A DNA stretch of 43,750 nucleotides from an uncultured Clostridium sp. (GCA_900555075.1 USJO01000007.1:1-43750), one strand, 5' to 3'. Positions 27,213-36,781 are shown, numbered from the stretch's first letter. Program-made: numbers and translations. Notes: generated by a model not told the origin, from the letters alone.

Positions 27213-27231
27213 TTCGACAAATTTCGACAAA
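27213..27231 (-). promoter_or_regulatory. Two tandem Spo0A boxes
   Basis: Minus-strand TTTGTCGAA occurs twice as a direct repeat (27213-27221 and 27223-27231), 10 bases from start to start, one helical turn. Both match the 0A box consensus TTTGTCRAA. They lie roughly 65-83 bases upstream of the predicted transcription start, in the range of Spo0A-activated promoters such as spoIIG. Confidence 0.75.
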
Positions 27232-27239
27232 TTATTTCA

Positions 27240-27276
27240 ATTTTTATTAATTAAAATGTGCTATTATAGCACATTT
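27240..27276 (-). terminator. Terminator after frr
   Basis: AAATGTGCTA (27254-27263) pairs with TAGCACATTT (27267-27276); the minus strand continues TTAATTAATAAAAATTG, a weak T-run. Confidence 0.55.
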
Positions 27277-27280
27277 ATAT

Positions 27281-27829
27281 TTAAACACTCATTATTTCTT
27301 TTTCTTTACTTTCTATTGCTTTATCTATTTCTGCTACTTTATTATCTGTTAATTTCTGAATTTTATCTTCAGCTGCTTTTAGTTCATCTTCTGTAATTTC
27401 TCCTTCTTTTTGTTTTGCTTTTGCAATATCCATTCCTTCTCTTCTTATAGAACGAACTGAAACTTTTGATTCTTCTCCCATTTTTCTTATTTCTTTTACT
27501 AATTCCTTTCTTCTTTCTTCTGTTAATTCTGGGAACGCAAGTCTTATAACTTTTCCATCATTGTTTGGATTTATTCCTATTTCTGCTTTTAATATTTCTT
27601 TTTCTATTTCTTTTAGTAAACTAGCATCCCATGGTTGAATTACAATTAGTCTTGCTTCTGGAACTGATATTCCTGCTACTTGGTTTATTGGAGTTTCAAC
27701 TCCATAATAATTTACAGTTATTTTATTTAGTATTGCTGGGTTTGCTCTTCCTGCTCTTACCTCTGATAGATTTTCTTGTAAGACACTTATTGTCTTATTC
27801 ATTTTTTCTTCAATATTGTTTAATTCCAT
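27281..27829 (-). CDS. frr: Ribosome recycling factor
   Basis: Splits post-termination ribosomes with EF-G. 182 residues in the family length. Diagnostic stretches: LSEVRAGRANPAILNKITVN, YYGVETPINQVAGISVPEAR, IQPWDASLLKEIEKEI and GINPNNDGKVIRLAFPELTE, plus the helical SVRSIRREGMDIAK. AGGAGG precedes the ATG. Conserved order pyrH-frr with 55 bases between. Confidence 0.96.
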   Translation of the reverse strand: MELNNIEEKMNKTISVLQENLSEVRAGRANPAILNKITVNYYGVETPINQVAGISVPEARLIVIQPWDASLLKEIEKEILKAEIGINPNNDGKVIRLAFPELTEERRKELVKEIRKMGEESKVSVRSIRREGMDIAKAKQKEGEITEDELKAAEDKIQKLTDNKVAEIDKAIESKEKEIMSV

Positions 27830-27884
27830 AAAAACCTCCTAATTTTTTATTTTGTATTTTTATATACAAAGTTTATTTTTCAAG

Positions 27885-28589
27885 CTAACGCACTAGTGTT
27901 CCAATTTTTTCCCCTTTAATAATTCTTACTATATTTTCTGGATCATCTATTCCAAATACAACAAGTGGAATATTGTTGTCTCTACACAAAGAGGTCGCAG
28001 TTGAGTCCATTACTTTTAAGTCTTTGTTTAAAATATCTAAATATGATATTTCATCATATTTTACTGCATTCTTATCTTCTTTTGGATCTGCTGAATATAC
28101 TCCATCTATTGTTTTTGCAAGTAATATTACTTCTGAATTTGTTTCTGCTGCTCTTAAGGCTGCTCCTGTGTCTGTTGTAAAATATGGATTTCCTGTACCA
28201 CATGTAAATATTACAACTCTTCGTTTATCTAAGTGTTTTGCTGCTTTTCTTTTTATGTATGGTTCTGCAATTTGTCTCATTTCAATTGCTGTTTGAAGTC
28301 TTGTTTTAATGTTTCTTGCTTCTAGTGCATCTTGCAATGCTAAACCATTTATTGTTGTTGCAAGCATTCCCATATAGTCTGATGTTGTCCTTTCCATTTC
28401 ATGTCCATATCTTCCTCTCCAGAAATTACCTCCTCCAACAACTATTGAAACCTCTACTCCCATTTCAACTATTTCCTTTATTTTGTCACATATTTTTCCT
28501 AAAGTATCTGCATCTATTCCGTTCTTTCTTTCGCCTGCTAGTGCTTCTCCACTAAGCTTTAGTAAAACTCGCTTATATGCAATTTTCAT
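27885..28589 (-). CDS. pyrH: UMP kinase
   Basis: Phosphorylates UMP to UDP; amino-acid-kinase fold hexamer. LLKLSGEALAG near the N terminus, VVGGGNFWRGRYG, the GMLATTINGLALQDALE helix, GTGNPYFTTDTGAALRAAE and LLAKTIDGVYSADPKED are diagnostic. 234 residues. GGAG lies nine bases before the ATG. Precedes frr as in most bacteria; tsf and rpsB are not upstream here, since carD is. Confidence 0.96.
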   Translation of the reverse strand: MKIAYKRVLLKLSGEALAGERKNGIDADTLGKICDKIKEIVEMGVEVSIVVGGGNFWRGRYGHEMERTTSDYMGMLATTINGLALQDALEARNIKTRLQTAIEMRQIAEPYIKRKAAKHLDKRRVVIFTCGTGNPYFTTDTGAALRAAETNSEVILLAKTIDGVYSADPKEDKNAVKYDEISYLDILNKDLKVMDSTATSLCRDNNIPLVVFGIDDPENIVRIIKGEKIGTLVR

Positions 28590-28663
28590 TTTTACATACT
28601 CCTTTTCAAATTTTTCTTTTACTATTCTACCATAAGTTGAGTATAAAAATAAAGAGGTTTTAC

Positions 28664-28690
28664 AAAAAAAGAACAGAATTTAATCTGTTC
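28664..28690 (-). terminator. Terminator overlapping the end of carD
   Basis: GAACAGA (28671-28677) pairs with TCTGTTC (28684-28690), followed on the minus strand by seven T. The right arm lies inside the last carD codons. Confidence 0.8.
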
Positions 28691-29231
28691 CTGTTTCAAA
28701 TTTTACTATTTTTTTTATTTCTCCTATTTTTGGTGCTCCGTTGTACTCTTCAAATGATTTATCTATTTTATTATCTACTAATTCTTCTATTTTTTCTTTT
28801 TGAGTATTTTCTGCCAATGTTAATTCACTTACTAATATTTGTCTTGCATTTAATAGCATCTTCTTTTCACCAGTAGATAACCCTCTTTCTTTTTGTTTAA
28901 AACTTAGATTTCTAACAACATCTGCAATTTCATATATGTCTCCACTCTTCATTTTCTCCATATTGTCTCTGTATCTTTTGTTCCAGTTTAATGCCATTTC
29001 TGTAGAATCTGTTTCTAATACTTTAAAAACCTTGCTTGCTGTTTCTACATCAATAATATTTCGCATACCTATTTCTTCTGCTTTTGAAGTAGGCACCATA
29101 ACCTTAACTTCACCTGGCATTTTTATTATGTAATATGATGTTTTTTCACCTAAGATGTCTTTTTCTTCTATGTCTTGTATAATACCTGCCCCATGCATTG
29201 GGTATACTACTTTATCTCCTACATTAAACAT
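28680..29231 (-). CDS. CarD-family transcription regulator
   Basis: RNA polymerase-binding regulator. The N-terminal CarD/TRCF interaction domain starts MFNVGDKVVYPMHGAGII and continues to VPTSKAEEIGMRNII; the C-terminal helical DNA-binding part contains NWNKRYRDNMEKMKSGDIYE, VVRNLSFKQKERGLSTGEKK and LNARQILVSELTLA. 183 residues, slightly longer than usual. AAGGAG precedes the ATG and the promoter at 29276-29304 is close to consensus. Its terminator overlaps its own 3' end, so it is monocistronic. Confidence 0.92.
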   Translation of the reverse strand: MFNVGDKVVYPMHGAGIIQDIEEKDILGEKTSYYIIKMPGEVKVMVPTSKAEEIGMRNIIDVETASKVFKVLETDSTEMALNWNKRYRDNMEKMKSGDIYEIADVVRNLSFKQKERGLSTGEKKMLLNARQILVSELTLAENTQKEKIEELVDNKIDKSFEEYNGAPKIGEIKKIVKFETGTD

Positions 29232-29275
29232 TTTTAGTCACTCCTTTACAAGCTTTTTCTCTACCGACCATAAGT

Positions 29276-29304
29276 ATTATATCATAAAATATGGCAAAAG
29301 TAAA
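29276..29304 (-). promoter_or_regulatory. Promoter of carD
   Basis: Minus-strand TTTACT (29299-29304), 17-base spacer, TATAAT (29276-29281). Confidence 0.65.
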
Positions 29305-29372
29305 TGATTTTTCCAGAAGAAAATTTTAATTAATTTGTAACATAATTGTAATATTTTATTTTAATCTTTATT

Positions 29373-32300
29373 TTAGTTCAAAGGCACGAAGTCTGTCCCT
29401 ACTGTAACATTTTCTTTTCCTAAAATTTCTTCAAATTCCTTTAAAATCTCCTCATTTAAGTATATTGCTCCACAAGGTTTTATTCCTTCATCGTCTTTTA
29501 TTTGCACTATTATGTTATTTCTTTCTCCTGAGAAAAATCTTATTGCTCCTCTTAATTGTGCTTTTTGCTGTTCGGTTGTGTTTTGTATGTTGAGTGTTAA
29601 CTTTCTTGGTTTTTGTTCCTGTTTTTGAATTGTTTCCTCTTGTACGTTTTTAGTTGCATTTTCAAAGTCTACTATCGTGTTTGCTACTATCTTTACTTCA
29701 TCATCTTCCTTTATGCTTAGTCTACCATCTACTAGGACTATGTTATCTACTAGAAGTATGTTTGACGCTCTATTGTAACAGTTTTCAAATACTATTATTT
29801 CTGTTGCCCCATATAAATCCTCTATGGTTACAAATGCCATTATGGTATTGTTTTTTGTATATTTCTTTTTAACAGAAGTTATTATTCCTGCATATTTTAC
29901 ATTTTTTCCATCTTTTGATAAGTCATTTTCTTCTTTTATGTTTATCATTTGCAAAGTGTTGATGTTTGTAATAGTCTTTATTTTGTCTTGTAATTTTTCT
30001 AGTGGATGTCCTGATATGTAAATTCCTAACATTTCTTTTTCCATATCTAGAAGTTCTCTTTCTTCATATTCTGGAACTTTGTTTATAGCATATTTATGCT
30101 GTTCTAAATTTTCTTCTCCACTTGGTATATCGAACATAGAGATTTGACCTTCTATTGATTTTTTGTTTTGATTTGAAATTGTATCTAGTATACCTTCAAA
30201 AGAGTTCATCAGTGTATGTCTTGTTTCTCCTAATTCATCAAAAGCTCCAGCTCTTATTAAGCTTTCTATACATTTTTTATTTACGGTTTCTCCTTGTATT
30301 CTTTCTGCAAAATCTGTAAAGCTTTTAAATTCTCCATTTTTTTCTCTTTCTTGTACAATTGTATCTACTGCTGCGGTTCCAACATTTTTCACACTTCCTA
30401 GTCCAAAACGAATTTTGTTTTCATTTACTGTAAATTTTGTGTAGCTTTTATTTATGCTTGGTTTCAAAATTTCAATATTCAATCTTTTACATTCTGCTAT
30501 ATATTCTGGTATTTTGTCTAGATTTCCTAAAAAGCTGTTTAAAGTTGCTGCCATAAATTCTGATGGGTAGTATGTTTTTAAATATGCTGTTCTATATGCT
30601 ACAACTGCATACGCTGCAGCATGTGATTTATTAAAAGCATATTTTGCAAATTCTGCCATCTCATCAAATATTTTGTTGGCACTTTTTTCATCTATTCCAT
30701 TTCTTACACATCCTGGAATTAATATATTTCCTTTTTCATCTGTCTGTCCATGTATGAAATATTCTCTTTCTTTTGCCATTACATCTAATTTTTTCTTTCC
30801 CATTGCACGTCTTACTAAGTCTGCTCTACCTAGTGAGTATCCGGCTAAATCTCTAACTATCTGCATTACTTGTTCTTGGTATACCATGCATCCATAAGTT
30901 ACATTTAATATTGGTTCTAGAGCTGGATGTGTATATTCGCTATGTTCTGGGTTCAGTTTATTTTTGATATATCTTGGTATTTGATCCATTGGACCTGGTC
31001 TATATAGTGATACTCCTGCTATTATATCTTCTAACGTATCTGGTTTTAGCTCCTTCATAAAGTTTGTCATTCCTTGACTTTCAAACTGAAACACTCCAAC
31101 TGTATTGCCTGATTGCCAAGTTTCTTTGAATACCTTTGGATCATTCATTTCTTGGTCAAATTGTACGTTTATTCCTTTATTCTGTTTTACAAATTTTATT
31201 GTGTCTGATATAACTGTTAATGTTCTTAGTCCTAAAAAGTCCATTTTTAACAATCCAAGTTCTTCTAGCGTTGTCATTATAAATTGTGCTTCAACTGTTC
31301 CTTCATTTACATATAAAGGAACATAGTCTAATACTGGCTTGTCTGTAATTAATACTCCGACAAGCGTGTGTTGATGCCTGCCTTGGTAGTCCTTCAAGCC
31401 TCATTGCTATATCTAGTATTTTTTTTGTCTCTTCATCTGCTTCATATAATTCATTTAATTCTTTGTTCTGCTCTTTGGCCTTTTTTATTGTTATATGTAG
31501 TTCATTTGGTATCATTTTCGCTAGTTTATCCGCTTCTGCATATGGAATATCTAGTACTCTTGCCACGTCTCTTATTACCATCTTTGCCGCCATTGTTCCA
31601 AAAGTGATTATTTGCGATACATGGTCCCTACCATATTTTCTTGCAACATATTCTATAACTTCTGGTCTTCTTTCATAGCAGAAATCTATATCAAAATCGG
31701 GCATACTTATTCTTTCTGGATTTAAAAATCTTTCAAAAAGTAAGTTATATTTTATTGGGTCTATATCAGTTATTCCCATTGCATATGCTGCAATTGAGCC
31801 TGCCCCTGAACCACGGCCTGGTCCTACAGAAATGCCCTGTGTTTTTGCATAATTAATAAAATCCCATACAATAAGATAATAGTCAACATATCCCATTTTT
31901 TCTATTACAGATATTTCATATTCTAATCTATCTTGAATTTCTTTAGATGGATTATCTCCATATCTTTTGTTTAATCCTGTTCTGCATAACTCCTTAAAGA
32001 AATCTGCATGTGTTGGGTATTCCTTTGGTACCTCATAATTAGGAAGTTTTGTATTTCCAAACTCAAAATCAAAATTGCACTTTTCTGCAATTTTTACTGT
32101 ATTTTCAATTGCCTCTGGTATATTTTTAAAGTAATCCGCCATTTCTTCTGGAGATTTAACGTAGAATTCTTCTGCCCCCATTCTCATTCTATCTGGGTCA
32201 TTCATTTTTTTACCCGTTTGGATACACAACAATACTTCGTGGATATATGCATCCTCTTTTTTTAGATAATGTGAGTCATTTGTGGCTACAAGAGGTATAT

Positions 32301-32886
32301 CTAGCTCCCTTGATATTTGTACCAATTTTTGATTTACCAATACTTGTTCAGGTAGTCCATTTGGTTGAACTTCTAAGTAGTAATCTTCTCCAAATAGATT
32401 TTTATGCCATAATGCTATTCTTTTTGCCTCCTCCATATTCTCTTTTAGTATTGCTTTATTTACACTTCCTGCTAAACAAGCACTTAGGCAAACAAGACCT
32501 TCATGGTATTTTTCTAGTATTTCTAAATCTATTCTTGGTTTATAATAAAAGCCTTCTGTAAAGCCTATTGAAACTAATTTGGTTAGGTTTTTGTACCCAG
32601 TTTCATTTTTTGCAAGCAATATTAGATGTGAATATTTGTTATCTATATTAGATTCTTTATCGAATCTTGTACGTGGTGCAACGTAAACCTCACAACCAAT
32701 AATTGGTTTAATACCAACTTTTTTACACTCTTTATAAAAGTCAACTACCCCAAACATAACACCATGGTCTGTAATTGCCATTGCATTCATTCCAAGTTCT
32801 TTTGCCCTAATTGGTAGTTCTTTTATTTTATTTGCTCCATCTAATAAGCTATACTCTGTATGAGTATGTAAATGTACAAAATCCAT
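29373..32886 (-). CDS. dnaE: DNA polymerase III alpha subunit DnaE, one CGGA quadruplet
   Basis: Replicative or lesion-tolerant polymerase, 1170 residues when assembled. PHP domain HLHTHTEYSLLDGANKIKEL, GPGRGSGAGSIAAYAMGITD, catalytic PDFDIDFCYERR, fingers with GVFQFESQGMTNFMKELKPD, and a C-terminal OB fold (VKYAGIITSVKKKYT). In triplets the frame leaves this track at CGG (31359) after LPRQASTHAC. Reading CGGA (31356-31359) as Gly 510 gives STHACGVLITDKPVLDYVPL, the highly conserved THA-x-G-V motif of the C-family palm. There is no homopolymer at the break. AGGAGA precedes the ATG. Because this polymerase is normally essential, the quadruplet must be decoded efficiently if it is genuine. Confidence 0.95.
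31356..31359 (-). other. CGGA quadruplet (Gly 510) in dnaE
   Basis: Minus strand: CAC GCT TGT CGGA GTA TTA ATT. 509 whole codons precede it and 661 (including the stop) follow it in the shifted frame. The glycine falls in an almost invariant position of the family. Confidence 0.85.
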
Positions 32887-32931
32887 ATTTTTCTCCTAAT
32901 TTGCAATTTTTGTTATATTATATCATTTATC

Positions 32932-32960
32932 TTGGTTTTTTTCTATATTTATGATATAAT
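32932..32960 (+). promoter_or_regulatory. Promoter of the DUF4364-like gene
   Basis: TTGGTT (32932-32937), 17-base spacer, TATAAT (32955-32960), diverging from dnaE. Confidence 0.6.
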
Positions 32961-32988
32961 ATTTTTAGTTTTGAAAGGATTTGATTTT

Positions 32989-33522
32989 ATGAAGTTAGCA
33001 TCTGACAATGAAACTTTAGCTGAAAATAAAGCATTAATTTTATATATATTAGATAAGGTTGATAAACCTATTGAAAATACTGCTTTTTACAGATTAATTT
33101 TAACTTTTGAAGATATGAATTACTTCTATTTTCAACAATTCATATTAGATTTAATGGATAATAAATATATTTTAAAGGGTATTACAGATAAAAATGAAAC
33201 CATATATGAGATAACCAATGAAGGTAGGCAAGCTATTAATTTAGTTCAAGACTTAATACCTGGTTTTACTAGATTTCAAATTGATAATAATTTTAAAGAA
33301 GATTTGCGTTCAATTGAGGATGAGTATTCAATTACAGCAGACTTCATCCCAGAAAGCGAAGACTCATATACAGTAATTTGCAAAATTACTGAAAATGGTA
33401 AGGTAACATTTGAAGTGAAAATATTTGCAGGCTCAAGAGAACAAGCGAAGGCTGTTGTTGATAACTGGAAGAAAAATGCAGTTAAATTATATCCAAAAAT
33501 GTTAAAAATGCTTATGAAATGA
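32989..33522 (+). CDS. DUF4364-like protein
   Basis: 177 residues. The N-terminal half resembles a winged helix-turn-helix: ENKALILYILDKVDKPIENT, MNYFYFQQFILDLMDNKYI and YEITNEGRQAINLVQDLIPG. The C-terminal half is a beta-rich domain (YTVICKITENGKVTFEVKIF). This is the layout of the clostridial DUF4364 family, thought to be a DNA-binding regulator of unknown target. I chose the ATG at 32989 with GAAAGGA upstream; the frame is open further upstream but overlaps the dnaE start. Divergent from dnaE. Confidence 0.8.
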   Translation: MKLASDNETLAENKALILYILDKVDKPIENTAFYRLILTFEDMNYFYFQQFILDLMDNKYILKGITDKNETIYEITNEGRQAINLVQDLIPGFTRFQIDNNFKEDLRSIEDEYSITADFIPESEDSYTVICKITENGKVTFEVKIFAGSREQAKAVVDNWKKNAVKLYPKMLKMLMK

Positions 33523-33533
33523 TAAACCAAGTT

Positions 33534-33570
33534 AAACCCAAAAAGTTAGATGCTTTTTGGGTTTATTTCA
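33534..33570. terminator. Bidirectional terminator between convergent genes
   Basis: Perfect 12-bp arms AAACCCAAAAAG (33534-33545) and CTTTTTGGGTTT (33553-33564) with a 7-base loop, between the ends of the DUF4364-like and ATP-grasp genes. Confidence 0.8.
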
Positions 33571-33584
33571 CAATAAAAACAATA

Positions 33585-34598
33585 TTATAATTTTAGTTCT
33601 GGTAGTAGTTTTCTGTAGTATGGCATTAGTCCAATTTTGTTTGATGTTTGTGCTGGTAGTTGCCAGAACATATAGTCTGTCCAGTCATTTCCCTCTATTA
33701 TAATTGGTCCGTCTTGTCCTATACAGATATCCCAACCTATTTGCCTTACTTGTGGTACTACTAGTGCCGCTTCCTTTACCATTTCTTTTGCTTCTTTAAA
33801 TAATGGTATTTGGAATCCTTTGAACTTTATATTTGATACTGGATGCCTTTCAAATACTTCTCCTTTGCAGGTTTGTGCATCTGCTGATATTATTCCTGTT
33901 TCCAAGTCGATTGGAGCAGATACTGCTCCGAATCCCATATTGTCTACATAGTCTTTACTACATCCAAATTTTACAACTCCGTAAACTACCTCTACCTCTT
34001 TGTTTTCTTTTACAACTGTAACTAATCTCATACAGTTTACACAATATGGATTTACTTTTGCCATTTCTTCGTGTTGTTTTACAACAGCTTCTAGTACTCC
34101 TATCTTTTTGTCTTTTATATAATTATACATTTCTTCTTCATTCTTAAAATCTGAAAGACTAAGTTTCTCTATTCCTCTACCTGAGCCACCTTTATATGGT
34201 TTACAGAATATTGTTTTGTTTTTGTTTATGAATTCATTGAATTCTTCAAGGCTTAGTTTTTCAATATCTGCAACATCTCTTTTTAAGTATTTTTTGAATT
34301 TTTCATTAAATATAGATTTGTCATCAATTATGTCTCTATAATCTTTATCATTTAAGTGTTCAATTATTTTTTTGTTTCTAATTCTTGTTAAGTATGTGTC
34401 TCTACTTTTGCTGTCCATATTATAAAATTCAAATATTTTATAATCATTATGTCCTGCTCCATATTTTATTGCACAATGTACAATGTCAAAGAAAATGATT
34501 ATTTTAGGCTTTTTTGTGATTTTGTGAACTGTGTTTATTGTTTCGAAAAAGCTTTTGTATCTCATTCCAAATATCATTTTTAATTTGTACTTTATCAT
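33585..34598 (-). CDS. ATP-grasp enzyme (sugar-transfer associated type)
   Basis: 338 residues of the ATP-grasp superfamily, which joins a carboxylate to an amine or thiol through an acyl phosphate. A basic N-terminal helix-rich part precedes CKPYKGGSGRGIEKL (P-loop-like grasp motif), VVKQHEEMAKVNPYCVNCMR, MGFGAVSAPIDLETG and the metal site GWDICIGQDGPIIIEGNDW. This resembles the ATP-grasp group found in polysaccharide biosynthesis loci (ATPgrasp_ST), but no glycosyltransferase is nearby. The ATG at 34598 follows AAGGAG. Substrate unknown. Divergent from the F420-ligase-like gene. Confidence 0.8.
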   Translation of the reverse strand: MIKYKLKMIFGMRYKSFFETINTVHKITKKPKIIIFFDIVHCAIKYGAGHNDYKIFEFYNMDSKSRDTYLTRIRNKKIIEHLNDKDYRDIIDDKSIFNEKFKKYLKRDVADIEKLSLEEFNEFINKNKTIFCKPYKGGSGRGIEKLSLSDFKNEEEMYNYIKDKKIGVLEAVVKQHEEMAKVNPYCVNCMRLVTVVKENKEVEVVYGVVKFGCSKDYVDNMGFGAVSAPIDLETGIISADAQTCKGEVFERHPVSNIKFKGFQIPLFKEAKEMVKEAALVVPQVRQIGWDICIGQDGPIIIEGNDWTDYMFWQLPAQTSNKIGLMPYYRKLLPELKL

Positions 34599-34690
34599 AT
34601 TTTTTCTCCTTGATAACACTATTTTTCTATTATATTATCATATTATTTTTAATCCTTCAAGATTTTATGCAAAAAAGTTGTAAATAGTTA

Positions 34691-34719
34691 TTGATATTCA
34701 AAAAATATTGATATATAAT
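34691..34719 (+). promoter_or_regulatory. Promoter of the F420-ligase-like gene
   Basis: TTGATA (34691-34696), 17-base spacer, TATAAT (34714-34719), near-perfect sigma-A consensus. Confidence 0.7.
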
Positions 34720-34742
34720 ATTAAATAAAAAGGAGTTTTCAT

Positions 34743-35447
34743 ATGGAGTTTTTTGCAAATGAAGGTAAAAATGTCGAAATAGATGCTTTTGGTAACCATT
34801 ATTTAAGACATGCTATAAAAACAAGATTTATTAAGCAGGGTGAAAATTATATTGACGTCTTTAGAGAGTATGTTTCACCTATTTATGAAGAGGGAGATAT
34901 AGTTTCTTGTAGTGAAAAAATTATTGCTTTGTGTCAAAATAGAGTAATATTAAAAAAAGATATAAAGGTAAGTCGTTTGGCAAAGTTTTTGTCTAGGTTT
35001 GTCAACCAAACTCCTGCAGGGGAATCTGTTGGTAATCCTTTTAAAATGCAAATAGCAATTAATCTTTGTGGAAGATTGAAAGTTATATTTGCAGCAATAT
35101 GTGCGGGTGTTGGTAAATTGTTTGGTAAGAAGGGTGTGTTTTATAAAATAGTTGGTCCTGAGGTTGTGGGACTAGATGGTTTTTGTGATGATGCTTTTGA
35201 TACTTACTTAGATATGGGAATAAGAATACCTGAAAATTCAGATGGGGTTTGTGATGAAATAAAAGACAAATTAGGTATAAGTTGTATGATAGTTGATGCA
35301 AATGATATAGGTCAATTAGTTCTTGGAAAATCTTCAGATTTGGAAATGACAAAAGAGGAATTAAGAGAACTTATAAGAGATAATCCTGCTGGACAAGGAC
35401 ATGAATCAACTCCTATTATATTAATTAGAAAAGTTAATCAAGAGTAG
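34743..35447 (+). CDS. F420-0:glutamate ligase-like (CofE-like) protein
   Basis: 234 residues similar to the F420:gamma-glutamyl ligase fold. Family-like stretches: EGDIVSCSEKIIALCQNRVI, KVSRLAKFLSRFV, VGPEVVGLDGFCDDAFDTYL, CMIVDANDIGQLVLGKS and an N-P-A-G-Q segment near the end. Clostridia generally lack coenzyme F420, so this probably ligates glutamate or another residue onto a different acceptor. AGGAG stands 7 bases before the ATG. It is divergent from an ATP-grasp ligase, and two ligase-type enzymes back to back may point to a shared pathway; this is inference. Confidence 0.75.
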   Translation: MEFFANEGKNVEIDAFGNHYLRHAIKTRFIKQGENYIDVFREYVSPIYEEGDIVSCSEKIIALCQNRVILKKDIKVSRLAKFLSRFVNQTPAGESVGNPFKMQIAINLCGRLKVIFAAICAGVGKLFGKKGVFYKIVGPEVVGLDGFCDDAFDTYLDMGIRIPENSDGVCDEIKDKLGISCMIVDANDIGQLVLGKSSDLEMTKEELRELIRDNPAGQGHESTPIILIRKVNQE

Positions 35448-35448
35448 T

Positions 35449-35569
35449 AAAAGTGAAATATAATAAGAAAAGTAAAACTTCTTTTCACTTTGTCCAGAAT
35501 GCTTCGCATTCGGACATATATAGGAAACTTTTCTTGTTATTGAAGTCAATTCCAAGGAGAACTTTCCTA
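35449..35569. other. Array of strong hairpins in intergenic DNA
   Basis: Three hairpins follow each other: an AAAGTGAAA/TTTTCACTTT pair (about 35450-35491); TGTCC-A-GAATGC with GCATTC-GGACA (35491-35516, 3-base loop); and a long stem beginning TAGGAAA (35521-35527) and closing TTTCCTA (35563-35569), with further pairing inside. It lies between the stops of two convergent genes and is too structured for plain spacer. It may be a dispersed palindromic repeat or a small RNA. Confidence 0.5.
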
Positions 35570-35570
35570 C

Positions 35571-35605
35571 ATAATAAAATAAAACCAGTGGTCTTCCACT
35601 GGTTT
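35571..35605 (-). terminator. Terminator of ychF
   Basis: Perfect 10-bp arms AAACCAGTGG (35582-35591) and CCACTGGTTT (35596-35605) with loop TCTT; the minus strand continues TATTTTATT. Confidence 0.85.
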
Positions 35606-35608
35606 GTT

Positions 35609-36700
35609 TTATACATTAAATTTAAATAACACTATGTCGCCATCTTGCATAATATATTCTTTTCCTTCTGAACGTACTAAGCCTTTTTCTTTAGCTGCCA
35701 CCATTGAACCTTCTCTTATTAAATCATTAAAACAAACTATTTCTGCTTTGATAAATCCTCTTTGTATATCTGAGTGAATTTTTCCTGCCGCTTCTGGAGC
35801 TTTTGTTCCTTTCTTTATTGTCCATGCTCTTACTTCTGGCTCTCCTGCTGTTAAGAAGGACATTAGTCCAAGTAAATCATAGCTCTCTCTTATTACTGTA
35901 TCTAGTCCAGATTCTTTTAGTCCTAATGCTTCTAGCATCTCTTTTTTATCAGCATCCTCTAAAGCGCTTAGTTCTTCTTCTATTTTTGCACAAAGTGGAA
36001 TGCATTTTGTTTGCTCCTCTTTTGCTATTTCCTTTACTTTATTAACATTTTCATCATTTTCAATATTAGTTAGTTGATATTCCTCAACATTTGCTATATA
36101 TATAATTGGTTTTGATGTTAATAAAAACAAGTCTTTTACCATATCTTTTTCTTCATCTGTAAGTTTCACATTTCTTGCTGATTTTCCTTGTTCTAGCAAG
36201 GCTTTTATTTTACTTAGAGCATCTATTTCAATTTGATATTTTTTGTCTGCCTTTAACATTTTTATTGCCTTATCCATCCTTTTATCAATAGTTTCCATAT
36301 CTGCAAATATTAGCTCTAAATTAATGGTTTCAATATCTCTTTTAGGATTGATATTTCCATCAACGTGAACAATATTTTCATCTTCAAAGCATCTTACAAC
36401 CTCTGCTATTGCATCTACTTCTCTTATATGTGATAAAAATTTATTTCCAAGTCCCTCTCCTTTGCTTGCTCCTTTGACTAACCCTGCAATATCAACAAAT
36501 TCAATAACTGCGTGTGTTGTTTTTTGTGGATGATACATTTCGGTTAATTTATCTAATCTTTCATCTGGAACTGCTACCATCCCTACATTTGGCTCTATTG
36601 TACAAAAAGGGTAATTTGCACACTCTGCTCCTGCTTTTGTAATACTATTAAACATTGTACTTTTTCCAACATTTGGTAATCCTACTATTCCTATTTTCAT
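35609..36700 (-). CDS. ychF: Redox-regulated ATPase YchF
   Basis: Universally conserved Obg-family P-loop ATPase that binds the ribosome. P-loop GLPNVGKSTMFNSI near the N terminus, YPFCTIEPNVGMVAVPDERL (switch), DIAGLVKGASKGEGLGNKFL, and the C-terminal TGS-like domain with RAWTIKKGTKAPEAAGKIHS and RGFIKAEIVCFNDLI, ending in DGDIVLFKFNV. 363 residues, standard. Single gene with its own promoter (36741-36769) and terminator. Confidence 0.96.
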   Translation of the reverse strand: MKIGIVGLPNVGKSTMFNSITKAGAECANYPFCTIEPNVGMVAVPDERLDKLTEMYHPQKTTHAVIEFVDIAGLVKGASKGEGLGNKFLSHIREVDAIAEVVRCFEDENIVHVDGNINPKRDIETINLELIFADMETIDKRMDKAIKMLKADKKYQIEIDALSKIKALLEQGKSARNVKLTDEEKDMVKDLFLLTSKPIIYIANVEEYQLTNIENDENVNKVKEIAKEEQTKCIPLCAKIEEELSALEDADKKEMLEALGLKESGLDTVIRESYDLLGLMSFLTAGEPEVRAWTIKKGTKAPEAAGKIHSDIQRGFIKAEIVCFNDLIREGSMVAAKEKGLVRSEGKEYIMQDGDIVLFKFNV

Positions 36701-36740
36701 AATATGTATCTCCTCTTTTTTTACATTTTAACTGTTAAAT

Positions 36741-36769
36741 ATTATATATCATTTTAAAGAAATATTCAA
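36741..36769 (-). promoter_or_regulatory. Promoter of ychF
   Basis: Minus-strand TTGAAT (36764-36769), 17-base spacer, TATAAT (36741-36746). Confidence 0.65.
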
Positions 36770-36781
36770 TAAGAACTCCTT

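Noticed and set aside
27185..27220. LexA box in the GTTCG-rich segment
   Set aside because: The required CGAAC-N4-GTTCG symmetry is absent; the repeated element fits the Spo0A consensus instead.
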